From Gemmatimonadota bacterium (lineage in GTDB: Bacteria > 4572-55 > J002), in NCBI GenBank assembly GCA_003697105.1, contig RFFQ01000146.1:1-64000 (forward strand): a stretch of DNA of 64,000 nt. The letters are read 5' to 3'. Both the position numbers and the translations under genes were made by a program. Of this stretch, positions 1-9,275 are shown in pieces. The notes under the pieces are model-generated. The model ran no database searches. It was not told the origin of the DNA and saw only the letters and a program-made list of their open reading frames with translations. Position 1 is the stretch's first letter, and every line of letters starts with the position of its first letter.

Positions 1-146
1 CCTTACATATTATTGACGTTTCGTAGGGGTGACGTAAGGTGGTTTTTTTACCCCTACCGGATGTGGTTTGGGTGTTTAGTTGCTTATTTATCTGTAAGTT
101 TCCTATTGATGGTTTTTTTACCCCATTATTGACAAGGTTGCGGTCG

Positions 147-1532
147 TCAAGATTTATACTGGTCTAATGAGATATTATATTTTTTCATTTTCTGCCAAAA
201 GTTTTTTTTATCAATGCCAGCTTTACGGGCAGCGGCGGTCATGTTTCCCTTGCAAAGGGTTAGTAAATGCGAGATATAACTTCGTTCAAATTGGGAAACT
301 GCCTGTTGTTTTGCCTCCTTAAATGGAAGGGTCGCACTCGCGTCTGGATCATTGGAGAAAATCGAAATGCCGATATCTTCAGGAGAAATAACAGAAGTAC
401 GGGTAATGAGCACCGCTCGTTGGATGACATTTTCTAACTCGCGGATATTCCCGACCCACTCGCCTGCCATCAATTTTTGCATAGCTTCTGCGGAAAATTC
501 CACGACCCCTTTATTAAATTTCTGGGCGTACTTTTCAATGAAATGGCAAGAGAGTAACGGAATATCTTCCCGACGGTCACGCAATGGTGGTACATAGATG
601 TTCATCACGTTCAAACGGTAATAAAGGTCTTCCCGGAATTGTTTTTTTTCGACTTCTTCCCGCAAGTTTTTATTGGTGGCGGCAATAAATCGAACATCTA
701 CTTTAATGGGACGGCTTGACCCGACCCGGCGAATTTCGTTTTCCTGCAATGCACGGAGCAATTTCACCTGTGTGGCTTGGCTCATTTCGGTCACTTCATC
801 TAAAAAGAGGGTCCCGTGGCTAGCTTCCTCAATAATCCCCACCGAATGTCGATCCGCTCCGGTAAATGCGCCGCGCATGTGGCCAAAAAGTTCGCTCTCC
901 AATAATGATTCCGGTAAGGCACCGCAATTGATTGCAATAAATGGGTTGCCCGCACGATTACCAGAATAATGAATCGCACGGGCAACGAGTTCTTTACCCA
1001 CACCGCTCTCACCCTCGATCACAACCGGTACATCCGCATTGGCAACCGTGGCGATCTGTTTGAGAACGTTTTGAATTGCCAGACTCCGTCCGATGATCGA
1101 ATCACTCAAATTTTTATCGCGAACTTGTTTTTGCAATAAATCCACTTGATGCCGTAGCTGTTGCCGGTCAATCAACCGGTTGACACGGACGATCACATCT
1201 TTCAAATTAAACGGTTTTGTGATGTAATCATCAATTCCTTGTTGGAGTAATTCAACTGCATGATCGATTTTGCCATGAGCCGTAATCAACATGGTTGCCG
1301 TATATGGTGAAACCTGGTTTACTTGCCGGAGAATCTCATCCCCAGGGACGTTAGGTAGCATGTAATCTGAAATGACCAGATCGTACACCTCTCTGTTGAT
1401 GAGATCCATGCCTTCTTGACCATCACCTATTTGGGTGACATCATATCCGATGGATGCAAATCCCGCTTTCAGTACCCGTCCGACAGAGGCTTCATCTTCA
1501 ATGATTAAAATTTTTGCAGGTGCTATTTCCAT
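147..1532 (-). CDS. Sigma-54-dependent response regulator, NtrC family (receiver-AAA+-Fis HTH)
   Basis: Receiver with DLVISDYMLP phospho-site; Walker A GESGVGKE; GAFTGA loop (GHMRGAFTGADRH); C-terminal Fis-like HTH. Confidence 0.95.
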   Translation of the reverse strand: MEIAPAKILIIEDEASVGRVLKAGFASIGYDVTQIGDGQEGMDLINREVYDLVISDYMLPNVPGDEILRQVNQVSPYTATMLITAHGKIDHAVELLQQGIDDYITKPFNLKDVIVRVNRLIDRQQLRHQVDLLQKQVRDKNLSDSIIGRSLAIQNVLKQIATVANADVPVVIEGESGVGKELVARAIHYSGNRAGNPFIAINCGALPESLLESELFGHMRGAFTGADRHSVGIIEEASHGTLFLDEVTEMSQATQVKLLRALQENEIRRVGSSRPIKVDVRFIAATNKNLREEVEKKQFREDLYYRLNVMNIYVPPLRDRREDIPLLSCHFIEKYAQKFNKGVVEFSAEAMQKLMAGEWVGNIRELENVIQRAVLITRTSVISPEDIGISIFSNDPDASATLPFKEAKQQAVSQFERSYISHLLTLCKGNMTAAARKAGIDKKNFWQKMKKYNISLDQYKS

Positions 1533-1600
1533 AGTGAAATGCCTATCTCCTTACGGTGATCTATCCGTAAACTTTATCTGAAAAAACATGGCTTTGTATC

Positions 1601-1671
1601 GGATAATGTTGAAGCTGTGCGGCACAAACGAAGCGCGCATAGTTTGCACCCAAACGAGTGCCTTGTTAGCC
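1601..1671 (-). other. attC-like integron recombination site (imperfect R')
   Basis: Minus strand GGCTAAC-AAGGCACTCGTTTGGGTGCAAACTATGCGCGCTTCGTTTGTGCCGCACAGCTTCAAC-ATTATCC, about 71 bp. R'' GGCTAAC is perfectly complementary to GTTAGCC at the other cassette boundary (2044-2050). Internal imperfect palindrome; ORF stop codon lies inside R''. Confidence 0.6.
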
Positions 1672-2025
1672 ACAGCCATCATTAGCGCTTTTGTTCTCAT
1701 TTTCCAATGATTCGATTATTGCGATGTAATGCTTTTCTCGTGAAATTATTGCAAAACCATATAACACTACTATCGCGATGATAAAAAATATAAACAACAC
1801 CACGATAGGCAACAAAAGAACACTTGTTGTCATTAATGACGCATGGAGCGAGTTTGTTTTTAACGCCTCGGCAACATACACTGGATTTACCAAATATGGA
1901 ACTTTTATAAACATGAAAACGATCATTGAAGCTAGAAAAATAAGCATTATTACCGCCACTGAACTCCACAGAGAAATTAGATGCTTTCTCTTTCTAATAA
2001 ATTCATGATCTCGTTTATCAAGCAT
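1666..2025 (-). CDS. Small hypothetical membrane protein, probable integron gene-cassette ORF
   Basis: 119 aa with two hydrophobic segments; visibly AT-rich against its neighbours; ends in an attC-like element. Confidence 0.65.
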   Translation of the reverse strand: MLDKRDHEFIRKRKHLISLWSSVAVIMLIFLASMIVFMFIKVPYLVNPVYVAEALKTNSLHASLMTTSVLLLPIVVLFIFFIIAIVVLYGFAIISREKHYIAIIESLENENKSANDGCG

Positions 2026-2128
2026 GTAGAAATATATTTTTATGGCTAACGCAGATTTCAGTTGGGAACAAAACCTGTGAATCGGAGACTTTATATCTGG
2101 GTGGTGTCCTGTACTCTAAAGATGACAT

Positions 2129-4279
2129 TTAGAGTTCCAGACGTTTTAATTCCTTAAGGATAATTTCGGGGGTTAATATTTCCGGCAATAGGACCGGCGC
2201 TTCACCCGGTTTTCCGGTGGAAAACACATAAACGGGTACGCTATTCCGTCCGAATTTGGCAATCTCCTCACCAATGACCGGGTCTCGGGATGTCCAATCG
2301 GCTTCGAGAGTCACCACGCCCAATTCGGCGAATTTTTTCTCCACTTTAGCCGAGTGGAGCGCTACCTTTTTGTTGACTTGGCAACTGAGGCACCATTTGG
2401 CGGTAAAATCAATGAAATACGGGGTGCCCGCTGCTTTTAATTCTGCGACGCGTTCCGGAGAAAAGGGTTCCCAGACCACGCCGTGTTGGCTGGTAGCTTC
2501 CAGTGGTGCGGCTTCAACGGGGGCTTCTGCGAACTTTGTTCCACTAAACGAAAACAGAATGCCTCCCATCAGTGCCAAAATTGCGACCGTGCGGGCAATG
2601 ATCAGCGGGATCCCGTCTTCTTCACTCCAGCGTCCCCACACCCAAACTCCTAGACCGGCAGTCAATAAGCCAATCAATAAGACCGAGACCGTATTAATGC
2701 CGGTTTGGTGACCTAATGTCCAGACCAACCAGACGACTGTTGCCATTAACAAAAATCCCATAAATTGCTTTAAGGATTCCATCCAACGCCCCGGTTTGGG
2801 AACGTACTTTAACAATGCCGGGCTGGAGGTGAGTACCACATACGGAAATGCCATCCCGAGACCCAATGCTGTAAAAACCATGATCGAAATCCAAGCCGGT
2901 TGAACCAAGGCAAACCCGAGTGCCGCACCCATAAATGGTGCTGTGCAAGGGGTGGCGACAATCGTTGCTAAAATTCCGCTAAAAAATGATCCGGCAAAGC
3001 CACCTTTGTTTTGCTGGCTTGCGCCAACACCGGTTAGAGATTCCCCAATTTCAAACACTCCAAACATATTTAACCCCATTAAAAACATTAACAACGAAAG
3101 AGCAATTAAAAATGGGGGAGATTGTAGTTGAAAGCCCCAACCGAGCTGCTCTCCACCTGCCCGTAATATTAAAAGTACGCCGGCAAGCGCCCAAAAGGAG
3201 ATGAGTACCCCCAATGTGAAGACTAAACCGTGCACCCACGGGGAGGTATGAGATTCATTGGCTTGTTTGACAAAACCTAGAATTTTAAGTGATAATACAG
3301 GTAATACGCAAGGCATTAGGTTTAGAATCATGCCGCCTAGGAATGCGGAGAGGAACATCAACAAAATTTGACCGGCTGCGACGCCCGGTGTGGGGGCGGA
3401 TTGCGAGACCGTAGTCTCCGAAAACGATGATTTTAGCGGTGTATCCACATTTAGGGCTTTTTCTGAACCCGGACCTCGCCAGCCCACCGAGGAAACTAGG
3501 ACACCGCTGATTTTTTCCGGGATTTCCTCAGCGTATTCATCTAACCGAACTTTCAGATGGTACTGATTGCCGTTCTTTGTAAGATACTGTTTCGCATTAT
3601 GGTTGACCACCATTTCCTGACGGCAGAAAAATTCAACATCCGTTAATTCGGCATCAAACCACTCGGGTGGGGTAATTTGAAAAATCACGAAGGAATCGGT
3701 TTTAGCGGCTTCTACCTGCCAGTCCTTTAGTTCAAGGGGGAGCAACGTGCGAGTGTGCGCGAATGCTTCTTGCCATTTAGGGTTAATCGAAGGGGTTTCG
3801 GCGCGAACCGGTAAAGTTAAGCTTAAATCGACGGATTCTGGGATACAGATGTCCTTACATACGAGCCAATTGGCGGTAGCTTTAATTTCCACCGGGTCCT
3901 CATTCAGGGTTTCTGGCGCGGTGACCTCTGAAATGAGGAAAATTTCGCCACCGAAACCATAATTTGTGACGCCTTCCACAGAAATGCGGTGGGGATAGGG
4001 CCACTTAATTTCACCAACTTTAAATCCATCCGGTAATTTCCACTCAATTTCCGGGGGGAGTCCTGCATCGCCGGGATTTTCCCAGTAAACGTGCCACTCT
4101 TTTTGCATTTTTAAGCGGAGCGCGACCTCAAAGGTTTGTCCGGGTTGGATGGATTCTAAAGGGGTCACCAATTCGGCTTCAACATGATCGGTTTTGACGG
4201 ATTTTGCGGAAACAAGGGTGCTCCACAGAAAACTCGATGTGATTAATAGGGTAATTAGAGATAATAATCTTCGGTTCAT
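2129..4279 (-). CDS. dsbD: Protein-disulfide reductase DsbD / thiol:disulfide interchange protein
   Basis: N-terminal DsbD-like beta domain, multi-TM core (MPCVLPVLSLK, TPCTAPFMGAALGFA), C-terminal thioredoxin domain with TAKWCLSCQ. Confidence 0.9.
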   Translation of the reverse strand: MNRRLLSLITLLITSSFLWSTLVSAKSVKTDHVEAELVTPLESIQPGQTFEVALRLKMQKEWHVYWENPGDAGLPPEIEWKLPDGFKVGEIKWPYPHRISVEGVTNYGFGGEIFLISEVTAPETLNEDPVEIKATANWLVCKDICIPESVDLSLTLPVRAETPSINPKWQEAFAHTRTLLPLELKDWQVEAAKTDSFVIFQITPPEWFDAELTDVEFFCRQEMVVNHNAKQYLTKNGNQYHLKVRLDEYAEEIPEKISGVLVSSVGWRGPGSEKALNVDTPLKSSFSETTVSQSAPTPGVAAGQILLMFLSAFLGGMILNLMPCVLPVLSLKILGFVKQANESHTSPWVHGLVFTLGVLISFWALAGVLLILRAGGEQLGWGFQLQSPPFLIALSLLMFLMGLNMFGVFEIGESLTGVGASQQNKGGFAGSFFSGILATIVATPCTAPFMGAALGFALVQPAWISIMVFTALGLGMAFPYVVLTSSPALLKYVPKPGRWMESLKQFMGFLLMATVVWLVWTLGHQTGINTVSVLLIGLLTAGLGVWVWGRWSEEDGIPLIIARTVAILALMGGILFSFSGTKFAEAPVEAAPLEATSQHGVVWEPFSPERVAELKAAGTPYFIDFTAKWCLSCQVNKKVALHSAKVEKKFAELGVVTLEADWTSRDPVIGEEIAKFGRNSVPVYVFSTGKPGEAPVLLPEILTPEIILKELKRLEL

Positions 4280-4345
4280 GAGTGATAACTTTCTCGAATG
4301 ATGTTTGGTAATAATGAGTTTGCAGAGATTCCCGATGTATTTTGT

Positions 4346-6352
4346 TTATAATGATTTTTCAAGCAGTTCTACGACATCTACGGTTTGGACGGTTTCGGTC
4401 TTGTCGTGGGTGCGGATTCCATCCGTGAGCATGGTCATACAGAAGGGGCAAGCAGATGCCACGGTTTTAGCACCGGTGTCAAGGGCTTCTTTTGCTCGAT
4501 TTTCATTGATGCGGGTTCCTTCCGTTTCTTCCATCCACATGCGAGCACCCCCGGCACCACAGCAGAACCCGTTTGCTTTGGAACGTTCCATTTCGATTAT
4601 TTGGCTACCGGGGATAGCCTTCAAAATGTCACGTTGAGGCTGGTACACATTATTGTGACGCCCCAGATAACACGAATCATGATACGTGATGGTATCTGGC
4701 AGAGCTTTGCTGGGTTTGAGTTTGCCCTGTTGGATCAAATCCGCTACCAATTCCGTGTGGTGAACAACCTCATAATTTCCTCCGAACTGCGGATATTCGT
4801 TTTTCAAGGTATGGTAGCAATGCGGGCAGGCGGTGACAATCTTTTTCACCTGATAACCCTCCAGCGTCTCAATGTTCATCTGGGCTTGCATCTGGAAGAG
4901 GTACTCATTCCCCATTCGCCGAGCAGAGTCCCCGGTACAACTTTCTTCTTCGCCCAAAATACTGAAGCTAACACCCGCGTGTTGCAGCACTTTCACCAAT
5001 GATTGGGAGACCTTTTGGTTGCGGGCATCAAAAGCACCGGCACAGCCAACCCAAAATAGATATTCCACATCCGCGTTTTCCGCCATAGTGGTGACATTCA
5101 GTCCTTCTGCCCATTCGGTACGGCGGGCTTGTCCAATCCCCCACGGATCGCCTTGATTTTCGATGCCGCGCAGGGCAGTTTGTGCCTCTTCGGGGAACTC
5201 GCTCTCCATCAGCATCAAACTCTGGCGCAAGCCGATCAATTTGGGCACATGTTCAATGTAAAATGGGCAACGATTCATGCAGGCGCCGCAGGTGGTGCAA
5301 TCCCAGATTTCGGCAGGGGTGAGGGTCTCTCCCACAATCAGCGGTAAATCGATTTCCGTTGTGGAATCCTGTCCGTTGCCGTTTTTTCCCTTTTGATTTG
5401 CCAGAATGGTTTCCGATTGGTCGAGCAAATGGTTGCGCAGGTCGATAATCAATTTTTTGGGGTCTAGTGCTTTTTCGGTGGTGTAGGTGGGGCAGTATGT
5501 TCGGCAACGTCCACATTCCACGCAAGAATAGAGGTCAAGGAGTTGTTTCCAGGAATAATCGGTGATCTGGGTCACACCAAATTTTTCCGCGTCTTCATCT
5601 TCCAAATCAAGGGGCGTAATGGTCGCCGGGGATTCTAGGTTGCGGAAATACTCGTTAAAGGGGCACGCGATCAAATGAAAATGTTTGGAGTACGGAATGT
5701 AAACTAAAAAGCTAAGGATCAACACCATATGCGCCCACCAAAAGCTGTGGTATGCCAAATCATTGGCGCCGCCTACCGCGTGCAGCGTCGTCCCGATAGG
5801 TGATAAGGGATGTTCTGAGGGCTGGAATGCTACCATACCCAAATATGTTACCATTAACCCAAAGATCAAGCCGCCCACAATCAGGGATTCCGCGTGGTGA
5901 TGTTGAATTTCACCGCCAACTACCGTGGTATAGGAAAGTTCTTTGGGTTTGAAGACATAACGCCGGATAATGAGTGCAATGATGCCAATCGAGACTAGGA
6001 TGGCAAATATATCGACGAGAAAGATATAGCCAATTTCGAGTGGCTGTAAAAACCCGATGAAAAAAGTGAACCGGTCGGAGATCAAGCCGCGCCCGATTTC
6101 CGTCAGAGTAGTGAGAGAAAAGGCGACGAATCCCCAGAAGACAAACGCATGCATCAGCCCGGAAAATCGCTCTTCAATGACCCGTTTTTGCAAGAAGACG
6201 TTAATTAAGGTAACGGTCAATCGCTCGCCGGGACGATCAAAACGGTTTTCATCTGTACCGGCTTTTAGGAGGGCGATGCGCTCCCGAATTTTTCGGACAA
6301 ATAAAACGATGGCAACAACAAGGATAACCAAAAATAAGATACGGCTGATCAT
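4346..6352 (-). CDS. Membrane-bound HdrD/DsrK-like (Fe-S)-binding protein with NarI-like TM region
   Basis: N-terminal TM helices; two 4Fe-4S motifs (CVECGRCRTYCP, CTTCGACMNRCP); CCG-domain cysteines (CPHCYHTLKNEYP, CCGAGGARMWME, CPFCMTML). Confidence 0.9.
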   Translation of the reverse strand: MISRILFLVILVVAIVLFVRKIRERIALLKAGTDENRFDRPGERLTVTLINVFLQKRVIEERFSGLMHAFVFWGFVAFSLTTLTEIGRGLISDRFTFFIGFLQPLEIGYIFLVDIFAILVSIGIIALIIRRYVFKPKELSYTTVVGGEIQHHHAESLIVGGLIFGLMVTYLGMVAFQPSEHPLSPIGTTLHAVGGANDLAYHSFWWAHMVLILSFLVYIPYSKHFHLIACPFNEYFRNLESPATITPLDLEDEDAEKFGVTQITDYSWKQLLDLYSCVECGRCRTYCPTYTTEKALDPKKLIIDLRNHLLDQSETILANQKGKNGNGQDSTTEIDLPLIVGETLTPAEIWDCTTCGACMNRCPFYIEHVPKLIGLRQSLMLMESEFPEEAQTALRGIENQGDPWGIGQARRTEWAEGLNVTTMAENADVEYLFWVGCAGAFDARNQKVSQSLVKVLQHAGVSFSILGEEESCTGDSARRMGNEYLFQMQAQMNIETLEGYQVKKIVTACPHCYHTLKNEYPQFGGNYEVVHHTELVADLIQQGKLKPSKALPDTITYHDSCYLGRHNNVYQPQRDILKAIPGSQIIEMERSKANGFCCGAGGARMWMEETEGTRINENRAKEALDTGAKTVASACPFCMTMLTDGIRTHDKTETVQTVDVVELLEKSL

Positions 6353-6537
6353 CGGGCAACCTCTCTCGGAATAATGGATATTAAGACAAGGTGTTCTGGG
6401 GGCTCAATATAACCGGATTGCTAGATGAGATCAAGCCAAATATCGACCTCTATTTATGGAAGAGATTTGTTACCAGATAATCACAAAATCCTATATTTTC
6501 AGATATTTTTTCTTGCCAAATTTCTGCTTTTATGCTA

Positions 6538-6565
6538 TTGTGAGGTTGCCGTTTCCCGCTATACT
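6538..6565 (+). promoter_or_regulatory. Candidate sigma70-type promoter for the rsb-like operon
   Basis: TTGTGA-16 nt-TATACT upstream of the STAS gene; pattern match only. Confidence 0.3.
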
Positions 6566-6622
6566 CTTCAAGTGTACACAACGAATTTGACATTATTTTT
6601 TCGGAACTGTTAAGGACGCGCT

Positions 6623-6988
6623 ATGGAACGAATCCCAATTATCAAAATCGAAGGTATGTTGGTTATTTCGGTTCAGACAGACCTGCACGACAAACTCGCA
6701 CTTCAACTTCAAGAGGATATTCTCAACCACATTCAAGATACAGGTGCACGCGGTATCCTCATTGACCTGAGTGCTATTGATATTGTGGATAGTTTTATGG
6801 GGCGAGTACTCAGTGATACGGCACATATGGCACGGATTTTAGGCGCAACTACGGTTATTGTTGGGATTCAGCCGGAAGTAGCGATTACGCTGGTGGAATT
6901 AGGACTAGATTTGCAAGGTGTTCATGTGGCACTTAATGCCGATCGCGGGATGGATTTGCTCCGGCAGTTACAACGAGAGGGGTTTTAA
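6623..6988 (+). CDS. STAS-domain protein, RsbS-like
   Basis: LLIDLSAIDIVDSFMGRVL-type phospho-serine region and VVGIQPEVAITLVELG, characteristic of RsbS. Confidence 0.88.
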   Translation: MERIPIIKIEGMLVISVQTDLHDKLALQLQEDILNHIQDTGARGILIDLSAIDIVDSFMGRVLSDTAHMARILGATTVIVGIQPEVAITLVELGLDLQGVHVALNADRGMDLLRQLQREGF

Positions 6989-6990
6989 CG

Positions 6991-7398
6991 GTGTCAGTAA
7001 CCCAAACAGAAACAGTGCGCGTCACCTCCGAACCCGATATTGTGACCGCGCGGCAAAAAGCCCGCCAAGTGGCGAAACAGATTGGCTTCTCCATGGTTAA
7101 TCAGATTAAGATTGCTACGGGGGTTTCGGAGCTAGCGCGGAATATCATCAAATATGGCGGTTCCGATGGTCAAGTGGAAATCAGTGTTCGTGAAGAGAAT
7201 GGTAAAAAAGGCATTTTGATCGTCTGTTCGGATCAGGGTCCCGGCATTGAGGATATTGATCAGGCGATGCAGGACGGTTACACAACTGCCGGCGGCTTGG
7301 GGGCGGGCTTACCCGGCACAAAACGATTAATGGATGAATTCAAGGTTGAAAGTACCGTAGGGGAAGGGACAACGGTTACGTGTTGTAAGTGGTTGTGA
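6991..7398 (+). CDS. Anti-sigma regulatory kinase, RsbT-like
   Basis: GHKL motifs ELARNIIKYGG and DQGPGIEDIDQAMQDGYTTAGGLGAGLPGTKRLMDEF. Confidence 0.9.
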   Translation: MSVTQTETVRVTSEPDIVTARQKARQVAKQIGFSMVNQIKIATGVSELARNIIKYGGSDGQVEISVREENGKKGILIVCSDQGPGIEDIDQAMQDGYTTAGGLGAGLPGTKRLMDEFKVESTVGEGTTVTCCKWL

Positions 7399-7443
7399 AT
7401 AAATGCTTTGACCTCCTCTATTTGTCGGGGATGACGCATCGGC

Positions 7444-7845
7444 ATGGATGATCTTATCATCGAGATAAACGCCGATGCCGATGTGATGATTGCTCAAATT
7501 CGTGCGCGCAAATTCGCATCGGCGCTGGGGTTTTCCAAACCGGAAGCTACGGCGGTGGCAATTGTAGTTTCGGAACTCAGTCAAAATATTGTCACGTATG
7601 GTCACGGTGGACAGATCACTATTTCTTCACTTCACACATCTGGCGTTGGCTTACAGATTGTCGCTACCGATCACGGCCCGGGCATCCACAATATCGAACA
7701 AGCCTTGAAAGATGGGTTTACGACGGGTAAAAGTTTAGGCATCGGTCTGCCGGCAGTAAAACGGTTGATGGATGAATTTGAAATCAAAACAGGGCTCGAT
7801 CAGGGCACCACAATTACTGTAAAAAAATGGATCAAAACTACATAA
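7444..7845 (+). CDS. Second RsbT-like GHKL ATP-binding protein
   Basis: ELSQNIVTYGHGG and DHGPGIHNIEQALKDGFTTGKSLGIGLPAVKRLMDEF; paralogue of the upstream gene. Confidence 0.88.
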   Translation: MDDLIIEINADADVMIAQIRARKFASALGFSKPEATAVAIVVSELSQNIVTYGHGGQITISSLHTSGVGLQIVATDHGPGIHNIEQALKDGFTTGKSLGIGLPAVKRLMDEFEIKTGLDQGTTITVKKWIKTT

Positions 7846-8411
7846 CTGTAGGGGTATCATCCCGGCCGCATCCCAAAGAGACCCTGAACGGCGACGGCTA
7901 TTTTTTTGAGTACTATCCAGACCGGTTTGTCGCGGCGGTCATTGATGGTCTAGGTCACGGTCGTGGTGCAAACCTTGCCACCACGGCGGCGCTGGAATAC
8001 CTTCAGACTCACGGAAGTGAACCCGTGACACGGTTATTAGAAGGAATGCATCAGGCGCTACGCCCCACGCGAGGGGCAGTGGTCGCCGTCATGCACTTTG
8101 ATTATCCCCAAAAACGATTGACGTTTGCCGGTATCGGCAATATTACCGTACGAACCATCTATCCAGATGGAATGAAATTTTTTTCATTGAATGGTATCAT
8201 TGGGCAAAATTTGCGAAAAGTGCGAGAAATTGTGCTACCGTGTGAAAGCCCCTTCTGTTTTGTCTTACATTCCGATGGTATCCAGAGTAAATTTGATCAT
8301 CGTGTTGTGGATACAACCCAGAATTTGGATGATGTGGCTCGGATGATTGTCGCGGAATTTTCGCGACCCAATGATGATGCAACGGTAATGATCCTGAAGG
8401 GACAACTTTAG
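7827..8411 (+). CDS. SpoIIE/PP2C-type phosphatase, RsbX-like
   Basis: GDGYFFEYYPDRFVAAVIDGLGHGRGA and the terminal PNDDATVMILK motif. Confidence 0.85.
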   Translation: MDQNYITVGVSSRPHPKETLNGDGYFFEYYPDRFVAAVIDGLGHGRGANLATTAALEYLQTHGSEPVTRLLEGMHQALRPTRGAVVAVMHFDYPQKRLTFAGIGNITVRTIYPDGMKFFSLNGIIGQNLRKVREIVLPCESPFCFVLHSDGIQSKFDHRVVDTTQNLDDVARMIVAEFSRPNDDATVMILKGQL

Positions 8412-8437
8412 CGGATCCAACGGGATGAGGTAACACC

Positions 8438-9274
8438 ATGCTAAACTTTCAAAAAATGTTGATTGATGCGTTCACAACGGAATTGGAGACCGCATTTATC
8501 CGTACCTATGGGGACTTAAAACGAGATTTTAGCTCTTTTTTTGCTTGGGCGGGTCGGCTAGCCCTTGAAAATATCTGCAACTCGGATTTGCTATACCATA
8601 ATGTGGACCATACCATGCTTGTTGCCTTGGCGGGTCAAGAGATTTTGATTGGAAAACATCTAAGTGAAGGCGGAGTTTCTCCGGGGGATTGGACCCATGT
8701 TTTGCTCGCCTTACTTTGCCACGATATTGGATATGTCCGGGGTGTTTGCCAGAATGATGGCAACGGAAAATATGCGACGGGGGTTGGTTCCGAGGTGGTC
8801 GAACTCCCCGCCGGGGGTGCCGATGCGGCATTAGCCCCGTATCATGTGGATCGAAGTAAACTGTTTATTCGAGAACGGTTTGGGGGGCGCTTAATGATCG
8901 ACCTAGACCCAGACAGAGTTGAGTCATACATTGAAATGACGCGGTTCCCACCCCCGGATGATGCCTTCTATAAGGATACTACCGGTTATGGCGGGTTGGT
9001 CCGGGCGGCAGATTTTATCGGGCAACTTGGTGACCCAAACTACCTCCGCAAGATTCCGGCATTGTTTTATGAATTTGAAGAAATCGGTCTGAATGAAAAA
9101 AGCGGGTATAAAAATCCGCAAGATATGCGGCAAAACTACGCCAAATTTTATTGGGATGTCGTCAGCCCGTACATTCAACCGGCGTTGAAATATTTACGGA
9201 TTACACAGGAAGGTAAACAGTGGATTGCAAATTTGTATGCGAATGTGTTCTCGGTGGAGCACAATCAAGGATAA
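8438..9274 (+). CDS. HD-domain metal-dependent phosphohydrolase
   Basis: YHNVDHTMLVALAGQEIL...LLCHDIGYVRG; H...HD...D pattern. Confidence 0.75.
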   Translation: MLNFQKMLIDAFTTELETAFIRTYGDLKRDFSSFFAWAGRLALENICNSDLLYHNVDHTMLVALAGQEILIGKHLSEGGVSPGDWTHVLLALLCHDIGYVRGVCQNDGNGKYATGVGSEVVELPAGGADAALAPYHVDRSKLFIRERFGGRLMIDLDPDRVESYIEMTRFPPPDDAFYKDTTGYGGLVRAADFIGQLGDPNYLRKIPALFYEFEEIGLNEKSGYKNPQDMRQNYAKFYWDVVSPYIQPALKYLRITQEGKQWIANLYANVFSVEHNQG

Positions 9275-9275
9275 G

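Noticed and set aside
4385-5002. 205-aa plus-strand ORF
   Set aside because: Antisense to the HdrD-like gene, whose Fe-S motifs are unambiguous.
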